In this document: piece after piece, positions 1 through 8,758 of the stretch
Position numbering within the stretch: the first letter of the stretch is position 1
Layout of the letters: the number at the start of each line of letters is the position of its first letter
Assembly: GCA_902464615.1 (NCBI GenBank)
Contig: CABQKA010000008.1
Span: 1 to 64,000, forward strand
Reading direction: 5' to 3'
From: an uncultured Prevotella sp.
GTDB taxonomy: Bacteria; Bacteroidota; Bacteroidia; Bacteroidales; Bacteroidaceae
DNA: 64,000 nucleotides
Made by a program: the position numbers and the translations under genes
Notes under the pieces: model-generated
The model's input: the letters and a program-made list of their open reading frames with translations, nothing else
Told to the model about the DNA's origin: nothing
Databases searched by the model: none

Positions 1-38
1 CCCAGCCCGCTGCCGGTAATCACTTCAAGTATTCGCAT
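1..38 (-). CDS. Glycosyltransferase, 5' end only (partial at window edge)
   Basis: Only the first 12 complete codons are visible, starting from the ATG at 38 on the minus strand and reading MRILEVITGSGL. This is the usual opening beta-strand of a GT-B (GT4-type) glycosyltransferase, where a short hydrophobic strand runs into a glycine-rich loop. It follows the deacetylase gene in the same direction, so it would be the ninth gene of the polysaccharide locus. A three-unit 21-bp repeat array (88-150) lies between the two genes. The family call rests on very few residues. Confidence 0.5.
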   Translation of the reverse strand, partial: MRILEVITGSGL

Positions 39-87
39 AAAGTTTCTCAGATAAAGATTACATGAAACTCCGATAAAGTTCCGCCGC

Positions 88-150
88 ACGGCCCTTAGCC
101 CCGCGGCCACAGGCCTTAGCCCCGTTTGCACAAGCCTTAGGGGAGGAATG
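88..150. repeat. Three-unit 21-bp palindromic repeat array (copy 1)
   Basis: Units start at 88, 109 and 130. Each carries a variant of the 17-bp near-palindrome ACGGGSCTWAGSCCCGT followed by four variable bases; the third unit is degenerate at its 3' end. It lies between the deacetylase 3' end and the start of the edge-truncated glycosyltransferase, both on the minus strand. Confidence 0.85.
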
Positions 151-244
151 CGAATCCCAAAGGAGAGGACTGCAATACAATGTGGCCATCACATTCTACC
201 TCCATCTCGTTTTTACAGGAACGAGCGTTCATACCCGCAACAGA

Positions 245-1204
245 CTATAATTCGGCGACAAAGCGACTTTGCATACCGTATTTCAAGCGCAGTCCGTCGA
301 ACTTGTCACAGATTTTTTCCAATTGCTCTATGCTTTCCGCGAGATGCAAACCGAAGTTATGCGGATGCCACCACAGGTGGAAAATCTCCTTTTCCTTAGC
401 AGCGTACTCCATAGACCGCAGAATCCGCCTAACTTTCAACGGTTCTAACAATGCCAGTCGGGACGAATAAGGGCGCATGAAGCGTGAGGCTGGCACATCG
501 CACATGCTCCCGTTCCGGACCGGCAACTTATAAGTATTATGCCCAGATAAATTGAAATAGGCGTCGGCCAAACGTAATATGCGGTGCAGGTCAAAGCAGG
601 AGGGTGTTTTCTCAGACCGGTAAAGGGCGCTTTCAGGATTTCCGCGGTAATGCGTGAAACCATATTTGGCACAAATATCCAAATAGCCAGGCGACACCTG
701 ATTCCGAGGGAAAATAATGGTTTTCAAACTTATCCCACGTTTCCGCGCGTTCTTCACAGCAGCCGCAATATCCGCCTCAAACTGGCCGGCAGTTTGCCCG
801 TCTTCCAGACAATAGTAATGGGAAAAAGTATGGGAACCTAACTCAACCAAAGGATTCCCGAACAAACGTGCAATGACATCGGGAGCAAAAAACAATGACT
901 CCTTGAACTCTTTTCCTACCAATGGAAGTAACGATTTGTAGGACGAAAACATGGGATCTTCATACACAGGACGCATTTCCGGAGCTTCGGCTAGAAATTC
1001 TTCAGATGAAGTGCAAGCAATTCCCCCGACAAAACCTATCGTACATTTTACGTCATGCCGGCCTAACGTATCTAATATCCGAAAAAGCGCATCAAGCGCC
1101 CCTTCTATATTTTTCTGATACGCTCGAAGCTGGGGCAGTGTCCATCCGGCAAATCCCCAGAACAGTTCAAAATCAAGAGAAATTAAAAATTTACCGTAAT
1201 CCAT
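245..1204 (-). CDS. Polysaccharide deacetylase family (NodB-like) protein
   Basis: About 319 residues. The N-terminal strand SLDFELFWG and the metal-ligand type motif ELGSHTFSHYY are those of NodB/CE4 polysaccharide deacetylases, which remove acetyl groups from polymer or lipid-linked sugars. The reading frame is open to 1267, but that would overlap the upstream acyltransferase. The ATG at 1204 places the start right before the conserved strand and 14 bp after the upstream stop. There is no signal peptide, so it probably acts in the cytoplasm on a capsule precursor. Substrate unknown. Confidence 0.8.
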   Translation of the reverse strand: MDYGKFLISLDFELFWGFAGWTLPQLRAYQKNIEGALDALFRILDTLGRHDVKCTIGFVGGIACTSSEEFLAEAPEMRPVYEDPMFSSYKSLLPLVGKEFKESLFFAPDVIARLFGNPLVELGSHTFSHYYCLEDGQTAGQFEADIAAAVKNARKRGISLKTIIFPRNQVSPGYLDICAKYGFTHYRGNPESALYRSEKTPSCFDLHRILRLADAYFNLSGHNTYKLPVRNGSMCDVPASRFMRPYSSRLALLEPLKVRRILRSMEYAAKEKEIFHLWWHPHNFGLHLAESIEQLEKICDKFDGLRLKYGMQSRFVAEL

Positions 1205-1218
1205 AAGTTTCTGTTTTC

Positions 1219-1776
1219 TCACAATTCCTTGATTACTTTTGCTGGTGAGCCGACTGCGACCGTCCAAGCCGGAACGTCCTTCGTCACTACGGACCTAGCC
1301 CCTACAATAGCCCCCTCGCCGACTGTCACCCCCGGCATAATGATGGATCCCATGCCGATCTGGCAGCCTTTCTTGAGCACTATCGGGGCTTTTATGTAGG
1401 GGAGTTCATAGGAATCGTCTCCCCGCTTGTATCCTTTCACGTTGCGGCGATGACACAGCAGAATGCAGCAGTTCGTAATTACCACCTTGTCCTCAATGGT
1501 GATTAAGTCTGTGTTTCCGTAATCCAAGGCAACTGTATGGCCTATGAGTACGTTTTTCCCAACCTTGCACCCCATTTTCCGCCAAAGCCAGGCACGTATG
1601 AACTTGAAGTTCAACGGTTCGAGGATGAAACTCGAATAGCAGTATTTCAGTGCAATAAGCTTGAAAAAGGTAGAGAATCCGTAACCTATCATACCAAAGA
1701 ACGAAATGTCCCCGTGGTCCTTCTCGTTCGTCATGATGTGTAGCGAACGAAGTATCTTAAATGTTAATGTTGCCAT
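1219..1776 (-). CDS. Left-handed beta-helix acyltransferase (WcaF/LbH type)
   Basis: About 185 residues with hexapeptide-repeat turns typical of left-handed beta-helix O-acetyltransferases, for example KVGKNVLIGHTVALDYG and GCQIGMGSIIMPGVTVGEG, ending in the usual AVGSPAKVIKEL. Such enzymes transfer an acetyl group from acetyl-CoA to a sugar hydroxyl. The start at 1776 overlaps the end of the upstream glycosyltransferase by 20 bp; an internal Met at 1734 would remove the overlap and is a possible alternative. Its place between a glycosyltransferase and a deacetylase suggests it decorates the repeat unit. Confidence 0.85.
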   Translation of the reverse strand: MATLTFKILRSLHIMTNEKDHGDISFFGMIGYGFSTFFKLIALKYCYSSFILEPLNFKFIRAWLWRKMGCKVGKNVLIGHTVALDYGNTDLITIEDKVVITNCCILLCHRRNVKGYKRGDDSYELPYIKAPIVLKKGCQIGMGSIIMPGVTVGEGAIVGARSVVTKDVPAWTVAVGSPAKVIKEL

Positions 1777-2860
1777 GATTTTTATCCTTTATTATTGCTT
1801 TATATAGTTCGTCATATTGGTCGACGGTCTTGGAGATATCATACTCCGCCGCCCGTCGGGCGCAGCGTCCAGCCACATCGGCGTAGTAATCGCGGTCCTC
1901 GGCCAGCCGCCGCAGTTCGCCGGCCAGCGCCGCCGCGTCCTCGTGAGGGAAGAGCACGCCGGCGCCCTGCGTCACCTCCCGTAGGCCGTCCACATCGCTG
2001 GCCACAAAGGGCCGGCCGGCAGCCATGCCCTCGACGTTGGCCAGCGAGAGGCCCTCGAAGTGCGAGGACATGGCCACGATGTACGCCGCCTTGAGCAACT
2101 GAGGAACGTCTGTCCGAAAACCAAGGAACTTCACCCGGTCTGCCACGCCTTCGTTTCGCGCCAGGGCCTCCAGCTCCGGGCGGCGCGGGCCGTCGCCCGC
2201 CAGCCACAGCTCGAAGTCGTCCGGCAGCTGAGCCATGGCGCGTATTAGCGTGTCTTGGTCTTTCTGAGGAACCAAGCGGCCCACCATCAGTACGACCCAA
2301 CGGCGCGATTCGACGCGCAGAGAGGCAGGTGTCTCGATGCTGGCAAAGATGCGGGTATCCACACCGTTATAGATGGTGAGAATCCGGTCGTCGCTTCTGT
2401 TCAAATATGTTCGCAGGTTGCGTTCGGCCTGGTCGGACACGCAGATAATGGCGTCGTAAGCCCGATACATCCAGCGGTCCAGTGGCTTGCACCACCACAG
2501 ATTGCGCCGACGGTTGGAAGTATTGTGTTCCGTGGTGCAAAAGACCATCTTCCGATGCAGCGGGTGAAGCACAGCTGCGAAGAACTGCGGCGCCGTATTG
2601 TGGGTATGTATGATATCGAAGCGGGCCATTAGCCGATAGAGCGGCAAGAGATGGCGCGGATGGTAGACGTTTACACCGACAGCTGAGATGTGAACTGGTA
2701 TTCCCGCAGCTTTCACCTGTTCCAAGAACGGTGCCGGCGTTCCGTCGAAGACGAGTAGCTCCACATCGTGTCCCTTGTCCCGCAGCCGCGGCAGCAAGTC
2801 CGTCATCAGCTTCTCCGCCCCGCCCGGCAACAAACGAGTGATTACGTGTAGGATGTGCAT
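1757..2860 (-). CDS. GT4 family glycosyltransferase
   Basis: About 367 residues from the ATG at 2860, which gives the standard GT-B opening MHILHVITRLLPGGAEK; the frame is open to 2920 but the extra residues look non-coding. The C-terminal half holds the nucleotide-sugar binding region with VGRLVPQKDQDTLIRA and SSHFEGLSLANVEGMAAG, typical of GT4 retaining transferases acting on the cytoplasmic face. The C-terminal half is much richer in GC (about 78% in line 1921-1980 by hand count) than the neighbouring capsule genes. Donor and acceptor sugars cannot be predicted. Confidence 0.88.
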   Translation of the reverse strand: MHILHVITRLLPGGAEKLMTDLLPRLRDKGHDVELLVFDGTPAPFLEQVKAAGIPVHISAVGVNVYHPRHLLPLYRLMARFDIIHTHNTAPQFFAAVLHPLHRKMVFCTTEHNTSNRRRNLWWCKPLDRWMYRAYDAIICVSDQAERNLRTYLNRSDDRILTIYNGVDTRIFASIETPASLRVESRRWVVLMVGRLVPQKDQDTLIRAMAQLPDDFELWLAGDGPRRPELEALARNEGVADRVKFLGFRTDVPQLLKAAYIVAMSSHFEGLSLANVEGMAAGRPFVASDVDGLREVTQGAGVLFPHEDAAALAGELRRLAEDRDYYADVAGRCARRAAEYDISKTVDQYDELYKAIIKDKNHGNINI

Positions 2861-2906
2861 AACTATTATTTTTGTGTAAGTTTCTTCATAAAGGAACCGT
2901 TCAGGG

Positions 2907-4025
2907 TTACACACCTCCATAGAGGAAGTAGAGTTGTGTAATTTCTTTGATACTCAGAATCAGCGTGAGGTAAAACGACCAGTTGAACCATCGGACACTC
3001 TTTCCTCTTTCCAGCATGGCGTCGCGCAACAGGCAGGCAAACACCATTACCGGGAAGTAGAAAAAGAGAGCCAGTCGGAATATCCAGTAATTGTATATCG
3101 AGCAGAGTTGCAGACTACTGACGATGAGCGAGAGTAGTAGATACTTGTCGTAACTTTTTATTTTGCGGTAAAGAAGTTTTCTGTTACGAAACGCTATGAA
3201 CGTAATGATGAAAAACGGCAGTCCTTTCACTCCCGTCAGGATGTTGCTCGTAAATCCAAGCCCCTCGTCATAGGCCGCAGTTTGCTCGGCCAATGCTTCG
3301 GAGAAATTTCCGACAGAAGCCAGAAATGAGTTCAAAATGGTGGAGAAGGCAAAAATGCCTGCGAATATGGCTACGTAACCCAACACACGGACAATCTTGT
3401 TCTTCCAAAACAGGAAAAGTACGAATACGAGAGGAGCAAGAAGGGCCGCTTCATGGAAAAGAATGGCGCCGAACAAAAACGTCGTTATGAAAATCCAGAC
3501 AATGACTTTTCTGCCAAAAAACCTATGACCGGCTTCCATATTGAAATAGAGTATAGTGGCTATGAGTATCAATACGTTGGCTATACATTGTTTGAAGGCA
3601 TAGAAGCCAAAAATGGGATAGAGCGAGCACAGTAGGAAAAGCAAGGCTCGTGGCTGGGCAGATTTGTAATAACGGTATACTATAAGCGTCAGCGCGATAT
3701 AGACAGTATAGACAACAAAAAATAGGAAATTGGGATTCAAGGAAATGGGACGCAACAAGTTGTAGACAAAATTAAGTCCTACAGATTCTGTTTCCGAGAC
3801 ATCCCAATACACGTCTACATATTCGCCAGCATAGTTACCTCGGTCAGAAATGAGGTCAGGATTGCCTATCAGAATAGAGTAGTAGCCAAATAGAAGGCTA
3901 CATACGAGAATGGAAATCCAGGATAATTTTTTCTTTCGGGCATAGCTTCGTTTTGCCGTACGGTAGGTACAGTACACCAATAGGAAATAGAGAAGGATTT
4001 TGAATATGTAGATAATTTCCGTCAT
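2907..4025 (-). CDS. EpsG-type polysaccharide polymerase (Wzy role)
   Basis: About 372 residues and strongly hydrophobic, with roughly ten predicted membrane segments. The motif ISDRGNYAGEYVDVYW after the second segment and the aromatic-rich segments that follow are those of EpsG family proteins. These serve as the Wzy-like polymerase that joins lipid-linked repeat units in Bacteroidales capsule loci. Composition is AT-rich relative to the rest of the window. It sits 22 bp after the GT2 gene and 46 bp before the next glycosyltransferase. As a member of a very divergent family it is called mostly from topology and context. Confidence 0.75.
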   Translation of the reverse strand: MTEIIYIFKILLYFLLVYCTYRTAKRSYARKKKLSWISILVCSLLFGYYSILIGNPDLISDRGNYAGEYVDVYWDVSETESVGLNFVYNLLRPISLNPNFLFFVVYTVYIALTLIVYRYYKSAQPRALLFLLCSLYPIFGFYAFKQCIANVLILIATILYFNMEAGHRFFGRKVIVWIFITTFLFGAILFHEAALLAPLVFVLFLFWKNKIVRVLGYVAIFAGIFAFSTILNSFLASVGNFSEALAEQTAAYDEGLGFTSNILTGVKGLPFFIITFIAFRNRKLLYRKIKSYDKYLLLSLIVSSLQLCSIYNYWIFRLALFFYFPVMVFACLLRDAMLERGKSVRWFNWSFYLTLILSIKEITQLYFLYGGV

Positions 4026-4047
4026 TGCTAAAAAAGAAGGTGCGTGT

Positions 4048-4947
4048 TTATTTCTTGTTGCGGGCTGTTCTTTTTAAGGAGCGGTAGTCTCTGATTCTTA
4101 TCAGCCTTCCGATGACGCGCGCAGCGGGATAGAATTTCTTCTTCATATCTGCGAAGTCTGCTTTGCCGGCGGATAAGGGCTCGAAGAAACGCCAGAAATT
4201 TATGGCGGCCTTGATTCTTATGGACCTTGGTACAGAAGTCCGGCTCAATTCCGCGTAATAGGTCATCGTATTCTGTGGAGACGACTGCCTTACCCGTATG
4301 GTGCTGGCGGATAATCCGTCGAACCGATATTCGCCAACATATATAGGTTTCTGCACATACCGGATAAGATACCGCCGGGCAATGCGGTTCCAGACCAGGG
4401 CCTCCGGACAGAACTTTTCTCCATTTCCCTCCGGAAAAGGATATTGTCGAAGGACGTCCGTCTTGAATACTTCGGCCAGGTCACCCTGCACATGATAGGT
4501 GTAGCGGATGTCCAGTGCGTTGGCGTCAATTTCATCTTTCTGCCAGCCCTGGGATATGGACTTGCCGTTTGGAAAGACTTTTAATCCGGAAATGCCGGCA
4601 AAGCGGTCATCGTCTTGTATTTCACTGAATTTTTTGTCTATCCAAAAGAGGGCGTTGTCGGCCAGATAGTCATCGCTGTCTACAATGAAGAATGCTTCCC
4701 CGCGGGCTTCCTTGACGCCATGATTGACGGCGACGTGCTTCCCGCCATTGGGCTGGCGGAAATAACGGAGGTTAAGACGTTGCTGTTGCCCCCAACCTTG
4801 TACCAAGGCTTCCGTATTGTCGGTACTTCCATCGTCCACGATGAGCCATTCAAAATCCGTGAAAGTCTGGCGGCAGAGGCTTTCATATAGGTTCTTCAGG
4901 ATGTAGGCCCGGTTGTAGGTAGGGGTGAAAACTGTGATTCTTGGCAT
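4048..4947 (-). CDS. GT2 family glycosyltransferase
   Basis: About 299 residues with a GT-A fold: the N-terminal strand ITVFTPTYNRAYILKNL, the nucleotide-binding IVDDGSTDNTEALV and the metal-binding VDSDDYL (DXD-type). The family adds single sugars to the lipid-linked oligosaccharide at the inner membrane. It is in the middle of the capsule operon, 24 bp after the GT4 gene that starts at 6114 and 22 bp before the polymerase gene. The exact sugar is unknown. Confidence 0.9.
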   Translation of the reverse strand: MPRITVFTPTYNRAYILKNLYESLCRQTFTDFEWLIVDDGSTDNTEALVQGWGQQQRLNLRYFRQPNGGKHVAVNHGVKEARGEAFFIVDSDDYLADNALFWIDKKFSEIQDDDRFAGISGLKVFPNGKSISQGWQKDEIDANALDIRYTYHVQGDLAEVFKTDVLRQYPFPEGNGEKFCPEALVWNRIARRYLIRYVQKPIYVGEYRFDGLSASTIRVRQSSPQNTMTYYAELSRTSVPRSIRIKAAINFWRFFEPLSAGKADFADMKKKFYPAARVIGRLIRIRDYRSLKRTARNKK

Positions 4948-4971
4948 GGCAATAATGTTTTTCAGTGCGAG

Positions 4972-6114
4972 TCACGCATTAATTAATTTGACCCATTTTT
5001 CCATGACAGCGTCTATACTGAATTTTTGAATATTCTGCCGGGCTTTTTTCCCCATCTCGGCCCGCTCGGTAGGATGTTCTATCATCCAGATGATGGCCTC
5101 AGCCAGTTTGTCTACATCACCTGTCGGGCGGACCAAGAGTCCGTCTACGTGGTCTGTGATGATGTCCGACGGTCCACAGTTGCAATCATAGGAAACGCAT
5201 GGCAGTCCGCAGGCCATCGCCTCACACAAAACCAGACCGAAGCCTTCACACCGTGACGAAAAAACGAAAAATGCTGACTCCAAATATTTTTCTACGATAT
5301 TCTTTACTGGTTCATGGATAGTTACACTATTTTCAATACCGAGCGCTTTGACCATATCGTGATACTCCTGTTCGCGATTATTTCCATAGCTGTAAAGATT
5401 CAAGTTCCAGTCAGAATGTTTAGCTAAAACAATACGCCAGGCCTTGAACAACAGATCGAAACCTTTGATGGCATCCAATCGTCCGACAGCAATAACGGAT
5501 TTAGACTCCGTATTTGCCATTTTTTCTGGAGGCGTAATGGTGATGAAATTCGGTATGACGACGACATTTTTAGGACTATGTCTAAGGATAGAATCTTTTT
5601 GCGTCAGCAGCACATGATAGTCGTAGGACAACAGTTTTTTTTGTTGATGCTGATAATATATACGATAAATCCACCGGGCCATTGGCGGTAATTGCTGCAT
5701 AAACCGAAGAGAAGAGCCCACTGAAAAATGTGCCTCTATAATTTTCTTGCTGCCGTCCTGCAAACGAGTCAAGCCCGGGACGTTGATGGTCGTAAAGAAA
5801 ACATCTGTGGGGTGCGTGGCCAGATATTCCCGCAATTTGCGGATGTGTTTACGGTTTTGCCTGAGGCGCGCCCAGACCGTATGTACAATGCCCAAGGGAC
5901 CACGACCGTATTTATACACCTCCATTAAATTAATATCCAACGCTTGCGTTTTGATGGAAGCTGCCAGCGGATAGAACGATACGACCTCGCGTCCTTCCGT
6001 CGTGAGTATGGTGACGTCGTATCCATGCTCAGCGAACCAATTGGCCTTGAGCGATACAATTCGACCTATTCCACCCGGCACGTTCAGATTGTCGATATGG
6101 TAAACGATGTGCAT
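4972..6114 (-). CDS. GT4 family glycosyltransferase
   Basis: About 380 residues. The ATG at 6114 gives MHIVYHIDNLNVPGGIGR, the expected GT-B N-terminus; the frame is open to 6159 but the added residues do not fit the family. The C-terminal domain shows AVGRLDAIKGFDLLFKAW and SSRCEGFGLVLCEAMACG, the hallmark GT4 donor-binding region with its conserved glutamates. A 265-bp AT-rich gap separates it from the flippase gene upstream, the only sizeable gap inside this operon. Confidence 0.9.
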   Translation of the reverse strand: MHIVYHIDNLNVPGGIGRIVSLKANWFAEHGYDVTILTTEGREVVSFYPLAASIKTQALDINLMEVYKYGRGPLGIVHTVWARLRQNRKHIRKLREYLATHPTDVFFTTINVPGLTRLQDGSKKIIEAHFSVGSSLRFMQQLPPMARWIYRIYYQHQQKKLLSYDYHVLLTQKDSILRHSPKNVVVIPNFITITPPEKMANTESKSVIAVGRLDAIKGFDLLFKAWRIVLAKHSDWNLNLYSYGNNREQEYHDMVKALGIENSVTIHEPVKNIVEKYLESAFFVFSSRCEGFGLVLCEAMACGLPCVSYDCNCGPSDIITDHVDGLLVRPTGDVDKLAEAIIWMIEHPTERAEMGKKARQNIQKFSIDAVMEKWVKLINA

Positions 6115-6379
6115 ATTATTTGAGGTTTTTTGATTATTGCCTGCTGAAAACCTGCACATATTTTTTATAGTGAATTTCAGGTGCGACTTTACAAAAAGTA
6201 TTAATTCGAACAGAGGTCAAAATTTCTCACATTACACTGTTTTTCAATGAATTAAGCATAATGCAAAGCAGAGCTTATGCTTCATGAAAACATAACACTG
6301 GGTGCACGTACCGTATCTTTGTAAGCGGAAATTAACCAGTGATATTTGACTTGCTTGCATATCCACATAAATCTGTAAA
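6115..6379. other. AT-rich gap inside the capsule operon
   Basis: No gene is seen. The stretch contains an inverted repeat AAGCATAA (6254-6261) with TTATGCTT (6275-6282), and a plus-strand match to the -7 element, TATCTTTG (6314-6321), pointing against the operon. Neither has a clear partner gene. The drop in GC continues into the 3' half of the flippase gene. Confidence 0.5.
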
Positions 6380-7921
6380 TTAAACACAGTTCCTTCGAAA
6401 ATGGAAAATTGTCCGCAATTTGGCAGTCACCATAGTTCGTTCTGTCTGCCCCATGCCTATGAAGAATATTGTCAAGCCTAACCATAGAAAGATGACTGAC
6501 AGAGAAAACAGAAGTTTTGTCCATCCGTCCGGCATTTCTGATAGAAGGAAGGTGGGCGAAGAGACCACCAAAACCAGCAGTACCGGGCACATGGCTTTCC
6601 GTAAATAGATGCCATATGCCAGTCCGACGCGTGGAAGCACGATTCTTACCCGGACAATCTGGGTGATAGCTTCTACACAAAAGTAAATCCAGAATACAGT
6701 CTCCGGGCTAATATGTCCCCACTTTAAGCCAACGTAGGCTATGACAGGAATGGTCAATAGCAAAATTCCTTCCGCTGACTGGAATACACGGAGTTTTCCC
6801 GTGGCGTGAATGGCAGCCAACAGCGGTTCCTTGACAGACTCTATCAGTGCTACCAGCATTGTAATACGTATAAACTCCGCCGTGTGGTCCGGTACATTTC
6901 CAAGCCAAACATGAAGAATAAATGGCGCATTGACCACCACGGGAATGACAACAAGTAGCATCAGATAAAAAGAATATTTGGTGCTATACATCATTAGTTT
7001 GTGCATATACTCCAAATCGCCATTGGCGTAGTTCTTCGTAATTTGCGGGCGAATGGCCATTTGGAAGTTGGTACAAAGTTGGCCTGCAGCCGTCTGCACT
7101 TGTACAGCCACACCTCGGGCGGCATTGACTGCCGGACCGAAGAACAGGTTCAGCAGGATGTTCAACCCTTGTGTGTAGCCAACAACGGCAAGGTTTCCAC
7201 CAATCGCCCAGCCACAATAACTACCGATATCGCGTAGTAGCGGACGGTTCCACGTTAGCGGAGCACGACTTTCTGAGAAGTGCTTGCGGCAGTAGAGGGT
7301 GTAGACGATTCGGATCATCACCTGGGCCGTCAGCAGAAACACGCCGTAGAAGATTAGATGGTCCGCGTCCAGCACCAGCAGGAGAAGCGCCGCGCCCAGC
7401 TTTGCCACGCTTTCCACGATGGAGACTACGGCGTAGGTGTTCATGTGCTCGTGGGCGATGACCATGGCCATGTAGGGCATGCTCAGGACGGTGATGATGG
7501 AGGTGGCGACGGAGCATTGGTAGACCCAAAAAGCGGCAGTCATTCGCTCGGGCGGGATGACGAGCTGGGTCATGACGAACCAGAGCCCGACGGTCTCGGC
7601 CAGGAGGAGGATGAGCAAAGCCAACAGGAGCAGCACGCTACGGAGCGTGCCGACCACTTTGCGGAGTTCGGCCTCGTCGCCCTTACCCAGGGTGAAGGTG
7701 ATGAAGCGGGAGACGGCGGCCGTCATCGGTCCGGTGATGAAGGCGAGCATGACGACTACGCCGCCGACGACGTTGTAGACGCCATAGTCTACGACGCCCA
7801 ATGCCCGCAGAACGACGCGGGAGGCGTAGAACATGATGAACATGACGAAGATCATCCTCACATAGAGGAATGCTGTGTTCTTCGCGATGCGCTTGTTGTT
7901 CGCGGAGTGGTTTTCGGGCAT
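6380..7921 (-). CDS. Wzx-type lipopolysaccharide/capsule flippase
   Basis: About 513 residues with 12-14 hydrophobic segments and the opening NKRIAKNTAFLYVRMIF, typical of Bacteroidales oligosaccharide flippases of the MOP superfamily. It would move the undecaprenyl-linked repeat unit across the inner membrane before polymerisation. It is the first structural gene after upxY. By hand count the 5' half is about 63% GC (lines 7381 and 7561) and the 3' half 32-47% (lines 6961 and 6421), so the gene is a composition chimera and may hold a recombination boundary near 7250. Confidence 0.88.
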   Translation of the reverse strand: MPENHSANNKRIAKNTAFLYVRMIFVMFIMFYASRVVLRALGVVDYGVYNVVGGVVVMLAFITGPMTAAVSRFITFTLGKGDEAELRKVVGTLRSVLLLLALLILLLAETVGLWFVMTQLVIPPERMTAAFWVYQCSVATSIITVLSMPYMAMVIAHEHMNTYAVVSIVESVAKLGAALLLLVLDADHLIFYGVFLLTAQVMIRIVYTLYCRKHFSESRAPLTWNRPLLRDIGSYCGWAIGGNLAVVGYTQGLNILLNLFFGPAVNAARGVAVQVQTAAGQLCTNFQMAIRPQITKNYANGDLEYMHKLMMYSTKYSFYLMLLVVIPVVVNAPFILHVWLGNVPDHTAEFIRITMLVALIESVKEPLLAAIHATGKLRVFQSAEGILLLTIPVIAYVGLKWGHISPETVFWIYFCVEAITQIVRVRIVLPRVGLAYGIYLRKAMCPVLLVLVVSSPTFLLSEMPDGWTKLLFSLSVIFLWLGLTIFFIGMGQTERTMVTAKLRTIFHFRRNCV

Positions 7922-8035
7922 AAAAGTCTGGCTGTCCTTAATATTATATAATAGGAGTGCCGTAAGGAGGTAGTTTAGCTCTGACGGCAGGATTTGAAGG
8001 TTACGAGGGGCTTATCCGGGGACGGGGGCGGGGTG

Positions 8036-8578
8036 TTATTTTTTTCCTAACACTTCTATAAAGTCGGGGCTGACTGTGACGGCGACGCCCATCACGCCAT
8101 CGAGGCTGACGACGACCCGACGGTTGCGGACGCCCTGCACGCGGACAAAGAGGCCTTCCACGCCGTCGAACGGGCCGCCGTGGACACGTACCCGCTGACC
8201 GGCATCAAGGCCGTGGAGTTCTTCGGGAGTAAAATACGTCAGTTGCTCTTCGGTGTGCGAGGCTACGGCGATGAAGTTCTGCATCTGCTGTTCGGGTATC
8301 ACGATGGGGATGCCTCGCCCTCCTTCGCGCCTTACGAGATAATGCAGCCAAGGGAGTTTCGCTTTGGCGGCTTTGATTTCTTCCGCTCCGGCACATACAA
8401 AAAGGAGATTGTTTACGGCGGGAAGGTATTCCCGGTATTTGCGGCCGGCGAACTGCCGCAGCACGTAGTGCATGGGAACGAAAACTTCCAGCCCTTGTTC
8501 CTCCAATATTTCTTTCGCTCTCAGCGAACGATTATAAACCGCGCTCATCGCCCACCACCGGGCGTCCTCGGGAGCCAT
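8036..8578 (-). CDS. upxY: UpxY family transcription antiterminator (NusG paralogue)
   Basis: About 180 residues. An N-terminal NGN domain (WWAMSAVYNRSLRAKEILEEQG, roughly residues 8-110, with the tract VPMHYVLRQFAGRKY) is followed by a KOW-like part (AGQRVRVHGGPFDGVEGLFV). This is the layout of UpxY proteins, specialised NusG paralogues that let RNA polymerase read through the leader and body of the capsule operon they head. It is the first gene of the locus. No upxZ-like gene follows; the flippase comes next. A terminator hairpin lies 25-55 bp upstream in its own leader. Confidence 0.88.
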   Translation of the reverse strand: MAPEDARWWAMSAVYNRSLRAKEILEEQGLEVFVPMHYVLRQFAGRKYREYLPAVNNLLFVCAGAEEIKAAKAKLPWLHYLVRREGGRGIPIVIPEQQMQNFIAVASHTEEQLTYFTPEELHGLDAGQRVRVHGGPFDGVEGLFVRVQGVRNRRVVVSLDGVMGVAVTVSPDFIEVLGKK

Positions 8579-8602
8579 AAAAGCTTTTGATTCGAAAAAC
8601 AG

Positions 8603-8631
8603 AAAAAGCCGGGAAAAGCATATCCCCGGCT
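8603..8631 (-). terminator. Terminator-like hairpin in the upxY leader
   Basis: Read on the minus strand, AGCCGGG pairs with CCCGGCT (7 bp, 11-nt loop) and is followed directly by TTTTTCTGTTTTT. It lies between the putative capsule promoter and the upxY start at 8578. Transcripts would stop before the first gene unless antiterminated. Confidence 0.75.
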
Positions 8632-8758
8632 CCTCAAATTACTAACAATCCTCTAATTGTCAATAACTTAAGCAATATGGGGAGGTAAATGTCAGGCCAT
8701 CCACGCCGCGCTATTTTTGCAAATGCCATTCCCGTCATTGTAAACAGCGTATGCGGTG

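Noticed and set aside
8003..8030. Possible single degenerate 21-bp unit near ACGAGGGGCTTAT
   Set aside because: Only one poor match and no periodicity.
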